This document shows, in pieces, positions 1-8,552 of a DNA stretch of 64,000 bases. This DNA comes from Oscillospiraceae bacterium NTUH-002-81 (lineage in GTDB: Bacteria; Bacillota; Clostridia; Lachnospirales; Lachnospiraceae). The notes under the pieces were generated by a model. It had not been told where the DNA came from and ran no database searches. It saw nothing but the letters and a program-made list of their open reading frames with translations. The stretch lies in the NCBI GenBank assembly GCA_032620915.1, contig CP136052.1, positions 651,001 through 715,000 of the forward strand, read 5' to 3'. Every line of letters starts with the position of its first letter. Position 1 is the first letter of the stretch. The position numbers and the translations under genes were made by a program.

Positions 1-1209
1 GTGAAAATCAACGATTATATTGTAAACCTTCAGGATAAAAACGAAGTGGTGGAGCTGCTGGATGCGGTGAAGAGCCCTTACGATACGGATAATCAGTATT
101 CCGTACAGCTGGTGGCCGACACTTCCAAGGAACTGACCAGCCTCACAACCCAGATTGTGAAAACCGAGGAAAGTTCCGATATTGCCGGTGTGGCATCGGC
201 AGATGACGGCCAGGCGCAGGAATTACTGGCAGCTGCGGGAGAGGGAGAAGATGCCGGTGCAGAGGAAGAAGCCGCTGCTGATACGGAAAATCTTCCCGAA
301 TCCACTGGGGAAGGCGACGGCCTGAAAAACCTGGCATTTGTGGAAAATATCGAGATCGCGGAGTCTTATGTGTCTGCGGACAGCATTTCCACGCTGGAGC
401 AGGCCATTGAAGATGTGACAAAAGAAAAAGAAGAGAACCAGACCTACGAGGTGACTTCCGGCGACTGTCTTTCCGTTGTGGCAGAGAAAAATGACATGAC
501 GGTGGCAAAGTTGCTGGAGATCAATCCTGACCTGGACGAGGACACCGTGCTGCAGATCGGCGACGAGATCACCGTCACCACGCCCGAGCCGGAGCTCTCT
601 GTGGTAACCCAGGAAGAAGTTTCCTATGAGGAAGACTACGAAGAGCCGGTGCAGTACGTGGACAACGACAGCTGGTACACCACCAAGGAAGTGGTGACCC
701 AGGAAGCTTCTACGGGACATCGGAAGGTCACTGCTCTTGTGACATACAAAAATGGAAATGAGACCGGGCGGGAAATCATTGCCCAGACCATTGTGACAGA
801 GGCAAAGCCCAAGATCATTGAGCGTGGTACCCAGGCACCGCCTACCTATATCAAGCCCATTTCCGGCGGCCGTTACAGCTCCGGATTTGGAAAACGCTGG
901 GGCAGAATGCACAAAGGTGTAGACTGGGCATGCTCTGTGGGAACCGCAGTAAAGGCATCCTGCGGCGGCACCGTTGTCAGTGCTGGCTGGTCCAACGGCT
1001 ACGGCTATTGCATCACCATCCGTCATCCCGACGGCAAACAGACCCGTTATGCACATTTGAGCAAAATCCTTGTTTCGTCCGGAAAATCCGTCAAGCAGGG
1101 AGACAAGATCGCTCTCAGCGGCAATACGGGAAGAAGTACCGGACCGCATATCCATTTTGAAATACTGGTCAACGGCTCCCAGGTCAATCCACTCAAGTAT
1201 TTGAACTAA
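1..1209 (+). CDS. M23 family metallopeptidase with LysM and G5 domains (5' end may lie outside window)
   Basis: Probable cell-wall endopeptidase acting outside the membrane on peptidoglycan cross-bridges or stem peptides. Visible parts in order: an acidic, Glu/Ala-rich N-terminal stretch (about residues 60-105), a LysM peptidoglycan-binding repeat (about 149-191), a G5-like segment (about 203-275) and a C-terminal lysostaphin-type M23 domain (about 290-398) with the zinc motifs HKGVDW and HIHFE. The frame is open from base 1, and GTG at base 1 may simply be an internal valine codon, so the true N-terminus (a signal peptide or membrane anchor would be expected) is probably upstream. The TAA stop is at 1207-1209. 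Domain architecture is secure; substrate specificity is not visible. Confidence 0.9.
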   Translation: MKINDYIVNLQDKNEVVELLDAVKSPYDTDNQYSVQLVADTSKELTSLTTQIVKTEESSDIAGVASADDGQAQELLAAAGEGEDAGAEEEAAADTENLPESTGEGDGLKNLAFVENIEIAESYVSADSISTLEQAIEDVTKEKEENQTYEVTSGDCLSVVAEKNDMTVAKLLEINPDLDEDTVLQIGDEITVTTPEPELSVVTQEEVSYEEDYEEPVQYVDNDSWYTTKEVVTQEASTGHRKVTALVTYKNGNETGREIIAQTIVTEAKPKIIERGTQAPPTYIKPISGGRYSSGFGKRWGRMHKGVDWACSVGTAVKASCGGTVVSAGWSNGYGYCITIRHPDGKQTRYAHLSKILVSSGKSVKQGDKIALSGNTGRSTGPHIHFEILVNGSQVNPLKYLN

Positions 1210-1375
1210 CCAGTGCAGCGCGATTTTGCGAATGGCGCGCACCAGTATTTACAAATGGTGATGATGTGGTATAATATAGGGAACATAAATAAGTTAAAAA
1301 AATGACATAGCAGGTGTTTCCCATGCCTGCGCGGGTTTATGATAGAATATGCAACAACAGAGTTCGAGGTGTGAT

Positions 1376-2668
1376 ATGGAACAATACGTAATTAAAGGCG
1401 GCAACCCCCTGGTCGGCGAAGTAGAGATCGGCGGTGCCAAGAATGCCGCACTTGCCATTCTGGCAGCAGCAATTATGACAGATGAGACCGTATTGGTTGA
1501 AAATATACCGGATGTAAGAGATACCAACGTCCTGCTTCAGGCCATCGAAGGCATTGGTGCGCGGGTAGACCGCAAGGATCGCCACACTGTGGAGATCAAC
1601 GGCTCCGCCATTGACGCGCTGAACGTGGACAATGAATACATCAAGAAGATCAGAGCTTCCTATTATCTGCTGGGCGCTCTGCTTGGTAAATACAAGAAGG
1701 CCGAGGTGCCGCTTCCGGGCGGATGCAACATCGGCAGCCGTCCCATTGACCAGCATCTGAAAGGATTCCGGGCACTGGGCGCAGACGTGAAGATCGAGCA
1801 TGGCTTTGTTATTGCAGAGGCACAGAACCTGCACGGCAGCCATATTTATCTGGACGTTGTTTCTGTGGGCGCTACCATCAATATCATGATGGCCGCTTCC
1901 CTGGCAGCAGGCAACACCATTCTGGAAAATGCAGCCAAAGAGCCCCACGTGGTAGATGTGGCCAACTTCCTGAACAGCATGGGCGCCAACATCAAGGGCG
2001 CAGGCACCGATGTGATCCGTATCCAGGGTGTGCCAAAGCTCCATCAGACGGAGTATTCCATCATCCCCGATCAGATCGAGGCCGGTACCTTCATGTTTGC
2101 GGCAGCGGCAACCCAGGGCGATGTGATGGTAAAAAATGTCATCCCCAAGCATCTGGAAGCAACCACAGCGAAGCTTATCGAGATTGGCTGTGAGGTAGAA
2201 GAGTTTGACGATGCGGTACGTGTCGTATCCTCCAAGGGACTGCACCATACCCACGTGAAGACGCTGCCTTACCCGGGCTTCCCTACAGACATGCAGCCGC
2301 AGATCGCGGTGGCACTGGCACTGTCCGAGGGAACCAGTATCGTGACGGAGAGCATTTTCGAAAATCGTTTTAAATATGTGGACGAGCTTTCACGCATGGG
2401 CGCCAACATCAAGGTAGAGGGCAACACCGCCATCATCAATGGTGTGAGCAAATACACTGGGGCCCATGTCAGCGCACCGGATCTGCGTGCAGGCGCAGCA
2501 CTGGTCATCGCTGGACTGGCAGCGGAAGGCATCACCATCGTGGATGATATCGAGTACATCGAGCGCGGTTATGAGAGCTTTGAGGAAAAATTAAGTAGCC
2601 TCGGCGCCATGATGGAAAAAGTATCCAGTGAAAAAGAAATCCAGAAATTCCGTTTAAAAGTCGGTTGA
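1376..2668 (+). CDS. murA: UDP-N-acetylglucosamine 1-carboxyvinyltransferase
   Basis: First committed step of peptidoglycan synthesis: transfer of enolpyruvate from PEP to UDP-GlcNAc in the cytoplasm. The N-terminus after the chosen start (MEQYVIKGGNPLVGEVEIGG) is a canonical MurA start with the substrate-binding KN pair shortly after (GGAKNAAL). The catalytic cysteine lies in PGGCNIGSRPID, the position attacked by fosfomycin. Length 430 aa is normal for the family. ATG 1376 was chosen over the in-frame ATG at 1349 because GAGGT at 1366-1370 is well spaced and family members start here. A hairpin terminator follows the stop codon. Confidence 0.95.
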   Translation: MEQYVIKGGNPLVGEVEIGGAKNAALAILAAAIMTDETVLVENIPDVRDTNVLLQAIEGIGARVDRKDRHTVEINGSAIDALNVDNEYIKKIRASYYLLGALLGKYKKAEVPLPGGCNIGSRPIDQHLKGFRALGADVKIEHGFVIAEAQNLHGSHIYLDVVSVGATINIMMAASLAAGNTILENAAKEPHVVDVANFLNSMGANIKGAGTDVIRIQGVPKLHQTEYSIIPDQIEAGTFMFAAAATQGDVMVKNVIPKHLEATTAKLIEIGCEVEEFDDAVRVVSSKGLHHTHVKTLPYPGFPTDMQPQIAVALALSEGTSIVTESIFENRFKYVDELSRMGANIKVEGNTAIINGVSKYTGAHVSAPDLRAGAALVIAGLAAEGITIVDDIEYIERGYESFEEKLSSLGAMMEKVSSEKEIQKFRLKVG

Positions 2669-2684
2669 TAAAAGAAAAAAACAA

Positions 2685-2725
2685 AGCCGCTGCAGAGAAA
2701 TTGAACATGCAGCGGCTGATTTGTT
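2685..2725 (+). terminator. Rho-independent terminator after murA
   Basis: A 10-bp perfect stem (2685-2694 with 2708-2717, AGCCGCTGCA/TGCAGCGGCT) is followed by a T-rich run. It starts 16 bases after the murA stop codon. Confidence 0.8.
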
Positions 2726-2752
2726 TACAAATAAAGAAGAAAGGAAAAAACG

Positions 2753-3217
2753 ATGAGAAGAAGTGACAGAGAGATCAAAGACCGGGCAGAGCTGCTGGAT
2801 GTGATATCCCGCTGCGATGTGTGCCGCCTGGCGCTGAATGACGAAGAAGGATATCCTTATATTTTGCCGTTGAATTTTGGTGAAAAAGACGTGGACGGGC
2901 AGCTGACCCTCTATTTTCACGGTGCCATGGAAGGTAAGAAATATGAACTCATGGAGAAAGATCCCCGGGCCAGCTTCGAGATGGACTGCTCCCATGAGCT
3001 GTTCATGAATGATGAGAAAATGAGCTGTACCATGAAGTATGAGAGCGTCATCGGCCGCGGCAGACTGGAACTGGTGCCGGAGGAAGAAAAAGAAGAAGCG
3101 CTGGCCATTCTCATGCGACACTATCATCAGGAGGATTTCCCTTTTGGACGGGCGGCTATGCCAAAAACGAAGGTATTTCGTCTCGTTGTAGAGCAGATGA
3201 CGGGAAAACGAAGATAA
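2753..3217 (+). CDS. Pyridoxamine 5'-phosphate oxidase family (NimA-like) flavin-binding protein
   Basis: Small split-barrel protein of 154 aa. The start (MRRSDREIKD) and the segments CRLALNDEEGYPYILPLNFG and LYFHGAMEGKKYEL match the FMN-binding fold shared by NimA-type nitroimidazole reductases and related proteins of unknown substrate. ATG 2753 is preceded by AGAAAGGA. The gene lies between two terminators and is probably monocistronic. Family membership is clear. Nitroimidazole resistance cannot be inferred because most of these homologues have no tested role. Confidence 0.85.
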   Translation: MRRSDREIKDRAELLDVISRCDVCRLALNDEEGYPYILPLNFGEKDVDGQLTLYFHGAMEGKKYELMEKDPRASFEMDCSHELFMNDEKMSCTMKYESVIGRGRLELVPEEEKEEALAILMRHYHQEDFPFGRAAMPKTKVFRLVVEQMTGKRR

Positions 3218-3239
3218 GGATTATTATAAAAAAAATAAG

Positions 3240-3292
3240 AGGACTTCCGTCGAGGTGCCATGAGTGGCATTCCTGACAGAAGTCCTTTATTT
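3240..3292. terminator. Bidirectional terminator between converging genes
   Basis: Arms AGGACTTC (3240-3247) and GAAGTCCT (3279-3286) pair perfectly and are followed by TTTATTTT. On the minus strand the A-rich 5' flank gives a U-rich tail, so it can serve both the upstream plus-strand gene and the minus-strand queT. Confidence 0.75.
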
Positions 3293-3328
3293 TATGATAG
3301 AAAATTGCGTCCTATCTTTTGCGATAAA

Positions 3329-3823
3329 TTACGCCTGTGAAGCGCCGCGGAAGATCACATCTTTATAACCGTTCAGCAGCTTCAGAACAATATATCCCAG
3401 GATCCCACAGCCGAGCACTTCTCCGGCGCCAACAGTCAGCATCATAAAAGGAATGCTCAAAGGCTCGCCGTAGCCGTATTTCAGTACAAACGGAACGATC
3501 AGCGTGTTGGCAATGATCGGCGGAAGCGGCACCAGAATGGGGTGCTTACGCACATACCAGGAACCATAGGCACCGATCAGCGTGGCGATACTGCCGAACA
3601 CAATATCCGGTAAGATCGCACCGCCCAGCGTGTTGGCGATCAGGCATCCGATAAACAGGCCGGGGATCGCTGCCGGTGTAAAATAAGGCAGGATCGTCAG
3701 CGCTTCTGCAAATCGAAGCTGCACCGGGCCGAAGCTTACGCTTGCGCCTACAATGGTGAGCACCACGTAGATGGCAGCGATCATGGCTGCCTGGTTCATG
3801 AATAAAACCTTGTTCTCTTTCAT
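3329..3823 (-). CDS. queT: QueT family queuosine-precursor transporter
   Basis: Integral membrane substrate-binding (S) component of an ECF-type uptake system for queuosine precursors such as preQ1, used for the modified tRNA nucleoside queuosine. The 164-aa protein is mostly hydrophobic with about five membrane segments and has the QueT signatures near FGPVQLRFAEAL and GGAILPDIVFGSIATLIGAY. AAGGAG is at 3832-3837, eight bases before the ATG. A preQ1-I aptamer overlaps this ribosome-binding site, which independently supports the substrate. No energizing EcfAT genes are in the window, so a shared module elsewhere is likely. Confidence 0.92.
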   Translation of the reverse strand: MKENKVLFMNQAAMIAAIYVVLTIVGASVSFGPVQLRFAEALTILPYFTPAAIPGLFIGCLIANTLGGAILPDIVFGSIATLIGAYGSWYVRKHPILVPLPPIIANTLIVPFVLKYGYGEPLSIPFMMLTVGAGEVLGCGILGYIVLKLLNGYKDVIFRGASQA

Positions 3824-3831
3824 ATTCAGTT

Positions 3832-3875
3832 CTCCTTTAGTTTTGTTTTACGAGTGGAAGGTCACGAACACTCGA
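3832..3875 (-). promoter_or_regulatory. preQ1-I riboswitch overlapping the queT ribosome-binding site
   Basis: On the minus strand a stem CGAGTG/CACTCG (3869-3874 with 3851-3856) encloses a loop beginning TTCGTGACCTTC. It is followed by an A-rich tail TAAAACAAAACTAAAGGAG that ends in the Shine-Dalgarno sequence. This is the layout of the class I preQ1 riboswitch: P1 stem, C-rich loop, and A-rich tail forming the pseudoknot. Because the tail contains AAGGAG, ligand binding should hide the ribosome-binding site (translational control). Gene context (queT) agrees. Confidence 0.88.
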
Positions 3876-4026
3876 TTCATTTTCGCACAGCAATGAGTCA
3901 GGCAGCCATGCTTGCATGGATATCTGACGAATGCCGCGGAGGCATATACCACCGGTATATGACCTACGCCGGGAATCGGCGAAAGCCCGATAAGACCTTG
4001 TTTTTGTGGGCTTTGTAACAGGCGAT
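3876..4026 (-). other. Hairpin-rich part of the queT leader
   Basis: About 150 transcribed bases between promoter and preQ1 aptamer contain stacked hairpins: ATATACC/GGTATAT with loop ACC (about 3955-3971), ATGCC/GGCAT (about 3931-3945) and CCATGC/GCATGG nested in GTCAG/CTGAC (about 3897-3928). No coding potential was seen. It is not needed for a preQ1-I switch and may be an inserted intergenic repeat. Confidence 0.45.
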
Positions 4027-4055
4027 AGTATAACATGGTACAAAACAAAAATCAA
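4027..4055 (-). promoter_or_regulatory. Sigma-A-type promoter for queT
   Basis: Minus-strand TTGATT (4050-4055) and TATACT (4027-4032) are separated by exactly 17 bases. Transcription would start near 4020 and give a leader of about 200 bases containing the preQ1 riboswitch. Confidence 0.7.
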
Positions 4056-4091
4056 GGTTTGTCCGAAATTTGTCCGAGCCGGGAAATAAAC

Positions 4092-4634
4092 CTATATTTC
4101 AAAACTGCTGAAATCAATGTACAGATCTTCATAGATACCGGCCTTGACGGTATCTGCGAAGGTATATTGCTCGGAATCGCTGGCATCGAAGTTATAAACC
4201 AGGATCAGATTTTTGGCAGGATCAACAATCCAGTATTCCCGGACGCCAGCCGTGCGGTATTTGAACAGTTTTGTGAAATAATCCATGCGTTTGCTGCCGG
4301 GGGATACAATTTCAATGATCCAGTCAGGCGCACCGCTGCAGCCCTTATCAGTGAGTTTGGATGTGTCACAGATGACGGATATATCCGGCTCCACGTAATT
4401 TCTGTCGTCCTCATTCAGAAATACGGCAAATGGGGCAGCATAAACCTGGCAGGTGCCGTGATGGCTGTCAATATAATGATCAATCAAACTGGCCAGCCGT
4501 GTGGAAATTCGTTGGTGTATTCGTGAGGGCGGTGCCATATAGTAAATCTGCCCGTCAATGAGTTCCGCGCGGGTTCCTTCCGGCAATGCGTAAATATCTT
4601 CCGTGGTGTAATCTTCTCGTTGCAGGAATGGCAT
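4092..4634 (-). CDS. Uma2 family endonuclease-like protein (DUF820)
   Basis: PD-(D/E)XK-fold protein of 180 aa. Recognisable Uma2 features are AELIDGQIYYMAPPSRIHQ near the N-terminus, YVEPDISVICD (about 100-110, with the acidic residue of the active site) and PDWIIEIVSPGSKRMDYFTK, followed by the YWIVDP strand. The start at 4634 is preceded by AAAGGATG; an in-frame upstream extension to 4688 has no ribosome-binding site and crosses the promoter. Uma2 proteins are common in Cyanobacteria and Firmicutes, and their biological role is unsettled. Confidence 0.85.
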   Translation of the reverse strand: MPFLQREDYTTEDIYALPEGTRAELIDGQIYYMAPPSRIHQRISTRLASLIDHYIDSHHGTCQVYAAPFAVFLNEDDRNYVEPDISVICDTSKLTDKGCSGAPDWIIEIVSPGSKRMDYFTKLFKYRTAGVREYWIVDPAKNLILVYNFDASDSEQYTFADTVKAGIYEDLYIDFSSFEI

Positions 4635-4688
4635 AAAAACACATCCTTTCTGAAGGTTAAGATATTTGTATTTGTCTGCTCTGTACAT

Positions 4689-4717
4689 AGTATAACATAA
4701 AAAACAAATAACGTGAA
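4689..4717 (-). promoter_or_regulatory. Promoter for the Uma2 gene
   Basis: Minus-strand TTCACG (4712-4717) and TATACT (4689-4694) with a 17-base spacer, about 55 bases upstream of the start codon. Confidence 0.55.
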
Positions 4718-4886
4718 ATAAAGAATGTGCCTTGGCACATTCTCGCGCCGAGGCGCGGTTGCTTCAGCAACCATCTACTCATGGCGCCGAGTGCGCACCC
4801 TCGCGGAGCGTTTTATATGGTAGGACGAATTTTCCTATCATATAAAAATAGCATTTGCTATCTTTATAAATCCCTCTCTAAGAAAG
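4718..4886. repeat. Hairpin-rich intergenic region, no gene seen
   Basis: Several perfect hairpins lie in a row: GAATGTGCC/GGCACATTC (about 4723-4742), GCGCC/GGCGC, GGTTGC/GCAACC (about 4758-4773), and an AT-rich hairpin TTTTATATG/CATATAAAA (about 4811-4849). The first can terminate minus- or plus-strand transcripts. There is no open frame with a ribosome-binding site. Confidence 0.5.
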
Positions 4887-4915
4887 TTGCAAACTGGCGT
4901 TTCCTGCGCTATAAT
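4887..4915 (+). promoter_or_regulatory. Promoter for asnS
   Basis: TTGCAA (4887-4892) and TATAAT (4910-4915) with a 17-base spacer, about 100 bases upstream of the asnS start. Confidence 0.75.
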
Positions 4916-5013
4916 CAGGGGTGACACTTCGGTTCTGCCGGAGGCAAGGGAAAAAGGGAAGCTTCCGGGATTTCCGGGAGCGAGAAGAGAATTTATAAAC
5001 AGGGAGAAAGAAA

Positions 5014-6405
<1,392 letters not shown>

Positions 6406-6453
6406 TACCAAAACTAAGGAAATAACGGGGAGAATGGTGAGAAAGGAGGGCGC

Positions 6454-7152
6454 ATGGCAGAGAAAATTGTCATCGTAGATGATGAGAAGGAAATTGCAGA
6501 TGTGGTGGAGCTGTATCTGAAAAACGAAGACTACGAGGTGCACAAGTTTTATAATGGAAAGGATACGCTGGCTTTTCTGGAAAAAGAAGAACCGGATCTG
6601 GCCATTCTCGACGTGATGCTCCCGGACATTGACGGTTTCACCATTCTCCAGAAGATCCGTGAAACGTACAAGTTTCCGGTGATCATGCTGACGGCAAAAT
6701 CCGAGTATCTGGACAAGATCACCGGTCTGACGCTGGGGGCGGACGATTATATTGCCAAGCCCTTCAATCCGTTGGAGCTGGTTGCCCGAGTAAAAGCGCA
6801 GCTGCGTCGGTTTACCCAGTACAACAGCGAGGAGCGGCGGCAGTCGGACAATGTGATCGATTTTGCCGGGCTTTTGCTGAACAAGGACACCCATCAGTGC
6901 ATTTATAATGAAAAAGAACTGACACTGACGCCCATTGAGTTCAACATCTTGTGGATCCTCTGTGAAAATCGGGGCCAGGTCATCAGCTCTGAGCGTCTTT
7001 TTGAGCAGGTATGGGGCGAAAGATATTTTAAAAACAGCAACAATACGGTGATGGTGCATATCCGGCATCTGCGGGAGAAAATGAGCGACACCACCGGCAG
7101 AAGTGATTTCATCAAGACCGTGTGGGGAGTGGGGTATAAGATTGAAAAATAG
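6454..7152 (+). CDS. OmpR/PhoB-family response regulator, VanR-like
   Basis: Transcription factor of 232 aa. The receiver domain (about 1-118) has the acidic pocket VDDEKE, phospho-acceptor Asp in LAILDVMLPD and the Lys of the IAKPF motif. The C-terminal winged helix (about 130-230) ends in VWGVGYKIEK. The segment around NNTVMVHIRHLREKM closely resembles VanR regulators of glycopeptide-resistance operons. It overlaps the following kinase gene by a few codons, so the two are co-translated. No vanHAX genes are near, so it more likely controls envelope genes elsewhere. Confidence 0.9.
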   Translation: MAEKIVIVDDEKEIADVVELYLKNEDYEVHKFYNGKDTLAFLEKEEPDLAILDVMLPDIDGFTILQKIRETYKFPVIMLTAKSEYLDKITGLTLGADDYIAKPFNPLELVARVKAQLRRFTQYNSEERRQSDNVIDFAGLLLNKDTHQCIYNEKELTLTPIEFNILWILCENRGQVISSERLFEQVWGERYFKNSNNTVMVHIRHLREKMSDTTGRSDFIKTVWGVGYKIEK

Positions 7153-8269
7153 CTATCGCACGCTGAAACGGACCATCATTCTGCGCACAATGGAAGTCAC
7201 GATCCTGACCATTTTTGTGGGCGCGTTCATTCTGGTGTTTTTCGTGGACGGCATTTTGCAGGATGGATTCATCGATGCATTTGTGCGGGCGCTGGGTTTT
7301 CTGCATGTATCCGAGCCAACGGCGATCCGCATTTATCAGCTGATCTTCCAGCAAAACAAGCTGCTCATCGTGGTCATCGGCTTTTTCATCCTGTTCATTG
7401 CGATTTTTTATCTGACCCTCAACGGTCTGACGAAATACATCGACCAGATCGGCGCGGGCGTGGAAAATATCCTCAGCGATTCCACAGAACCCATTCATCT
7501 CATACGGGAGTTGCAGCCGCTGGAGGTGCATATGAACAGCATCAAACGCAAGCTCCGGCAGCGGGAAGAGGAGGCCGCGGAGAGCGAGCAGAAGAAAAAT
7601 GATCTGCTCATGTATCTGGCCCACGATCTGAAAACGCCGCTGACGTCCATCATTGCGTACCTGAGCATTCTGGATGAGTCGGAAAATATGCCGCCGGAGG
7701 AGCGCAAAAAATGTACCCATATTTCGCTGGAAAAGGCGGTGCGGCTGAAAGAACTGATGGATGAGTTTTTCGAGATCACCCGTTTCAGTCTGGAGGATAT
7801 GGTGCTGGAGCAGAATCCGGTCAACGTGTCCATGATGCTGGAACAGATCGCGGATGAGGCTTATGCGGTGCTGGCGGAAAAGGGCCTGCGCTGTGAGGTG
7901 GACATCCACGAGGATCTGACGGTCACAGGCGATGCGGACAAGCTGGCCCGGGTATTTGACAACCTGCTGCGCAACGCCATCAATTACAGCTACCCGGATA
8001 CGTGCATCCGGATCAGTGCCTGGTCGCAGCAGCAGTGGGTGTATATTGATTTTGTCAATCAGGGGCCTGCCATCCCGGAGAAACAGTTGACCATGATTTT
8101 TGAAAAATTCATCCGCATGGACAGTGCGCGTTCCAGCGAAACCGGAGGTGCCGGGCTGGGGCTTGCTATTGCCAAGCAGATTGTCACCGCCCATGGCGGG
8201 GAAATCCACGCGGAAAACTGTTCGGAGGGCATCCGCTTCGAGGTGAAGCTGCCCGGGGAAGAATTATAA
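7142..8269 (+). CDS. VanS-like sensor histidine kinase
   Basis: Membrane sensor kinase partner of the preceding regulator. Two hydrophobic segments (about residues 18-38 and 75-98) flank a short extracytoplasmic loop. The dimerization/phospho-acceptor box is YLAHDLKTPLTSIIAYL and the ATPase has the N box DNLLRNAINYS and the G box GAGLGLAIAKQI. The start is uncertain: TTG 7142 has GGGAGTGGGG at 7125-7134, and an upstream GTG at 7103 or a downstream ATG at 7190 are alternatives. The small sensor loop resembles VanS and does not reveal the ligand. Confidence 0.88.
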   Translation: MKNSYRTLKRTIILRTMEVTILTIFVGAFILVFFVDGILQDGFIDAFVRALGFLHVSEPTAIRIYQLIFQQNKLLIVVIGFFILFIAIFYLTLNGLTKYIDQIGAGVENILSDSTEPIHLIRELQPLEVHMNSIKRKLRQREEEAAESEQKKNDLLMYLAHDLKTPLTSIIAYLSILDESENMPPEERKKCTHISLEKAVRLKELMDEFFEITRFSLEDMVLEQNPVNVSMMLEQIADEAYAVLAEKGLRCEVDIHEDLTVTGDADKLARVFDNLLRNAINYSYPDTCIRISAWSQQQWVYIDFVNQGPAIPEKQLTMIFEKFIRMDSARSSETGGAGLGLAIAKQIVTAHGGEIHAENCSEGIRFEVKLPGEEL

Positions 8270-8341
8270 AAGAATTATAGTTCACGAGCGCCATTCGCAT
8301 ATTTATATGAAAATAAAAGTCGTCGGAAATCGAACGTTTGT

Positions 8342-8370
8342 TTGAAATTCTGGCGACTTTATGATATGAT
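8342..8370 (+). promoter_or_regulatory. Promoter for the sbcD-yhaN unit
   Basis: TTGAAA (8342-8347) and TATGAT (8365-8370) with a 17-base spacer. The resulting transcript has a leader of about 175 bases with strong hairpins before the start codon at 8553. Confidence 0.65.
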
Positions 8371-8375
8371 GAGTG

Positions 8376-8541
8376 AAAAAGAAAAGGAAGCGCCGTCGAA
8401 GACGGCATTTACTTTTCTTGCACGATCAACGAACGAACGGTCTGCGGCAGCAGACAGTAAAGCGCGTGAGCGCGGGTTCGTGAGTTTGGGTATGCAGGGA
8501 ATTGCACGATCAACGAACGAACAGCCTGCGGCAGCAGGCAG
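8376..8541 (+). repeat. Structured leader with two 40-base direct repeats
   Basis: A long hairpin AAGAAAAG...CTTTTCTT containing GCCGTC-GAA-GACGGC (about 8380-8419) is followed by two copies of a 40-base repeat (8418-8457 and 8502-8541, 37 of 40 identical). Each copy contains a small hairpin: TCTGC/GCAGA in the first and CCTGC/GCAGG in the second, so two of the three differences compensate each other in the stem. The second copy ends just before the sbcD ribosome-binding site GAGGAG. Confidence 0.6.
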
Positions 8542-8552
8542 AGGAGCGCGGT

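Noticed and set aside
1210..1348. Terminator between the M23 peptidase gene and murA
   Set aside because: GCGCG/CGCGC pairing around 1219-1240 lacks a T-run; a TATAAT-like string near 1270 has no good -35, so neither terminator nor promoter is claimed.
8418..8541. Possible CRISPR array
   Set aside because: Only two repeats with one 44-base spacer, no leader and no cas genes. No CRISPR array was seen anywhere in the window.
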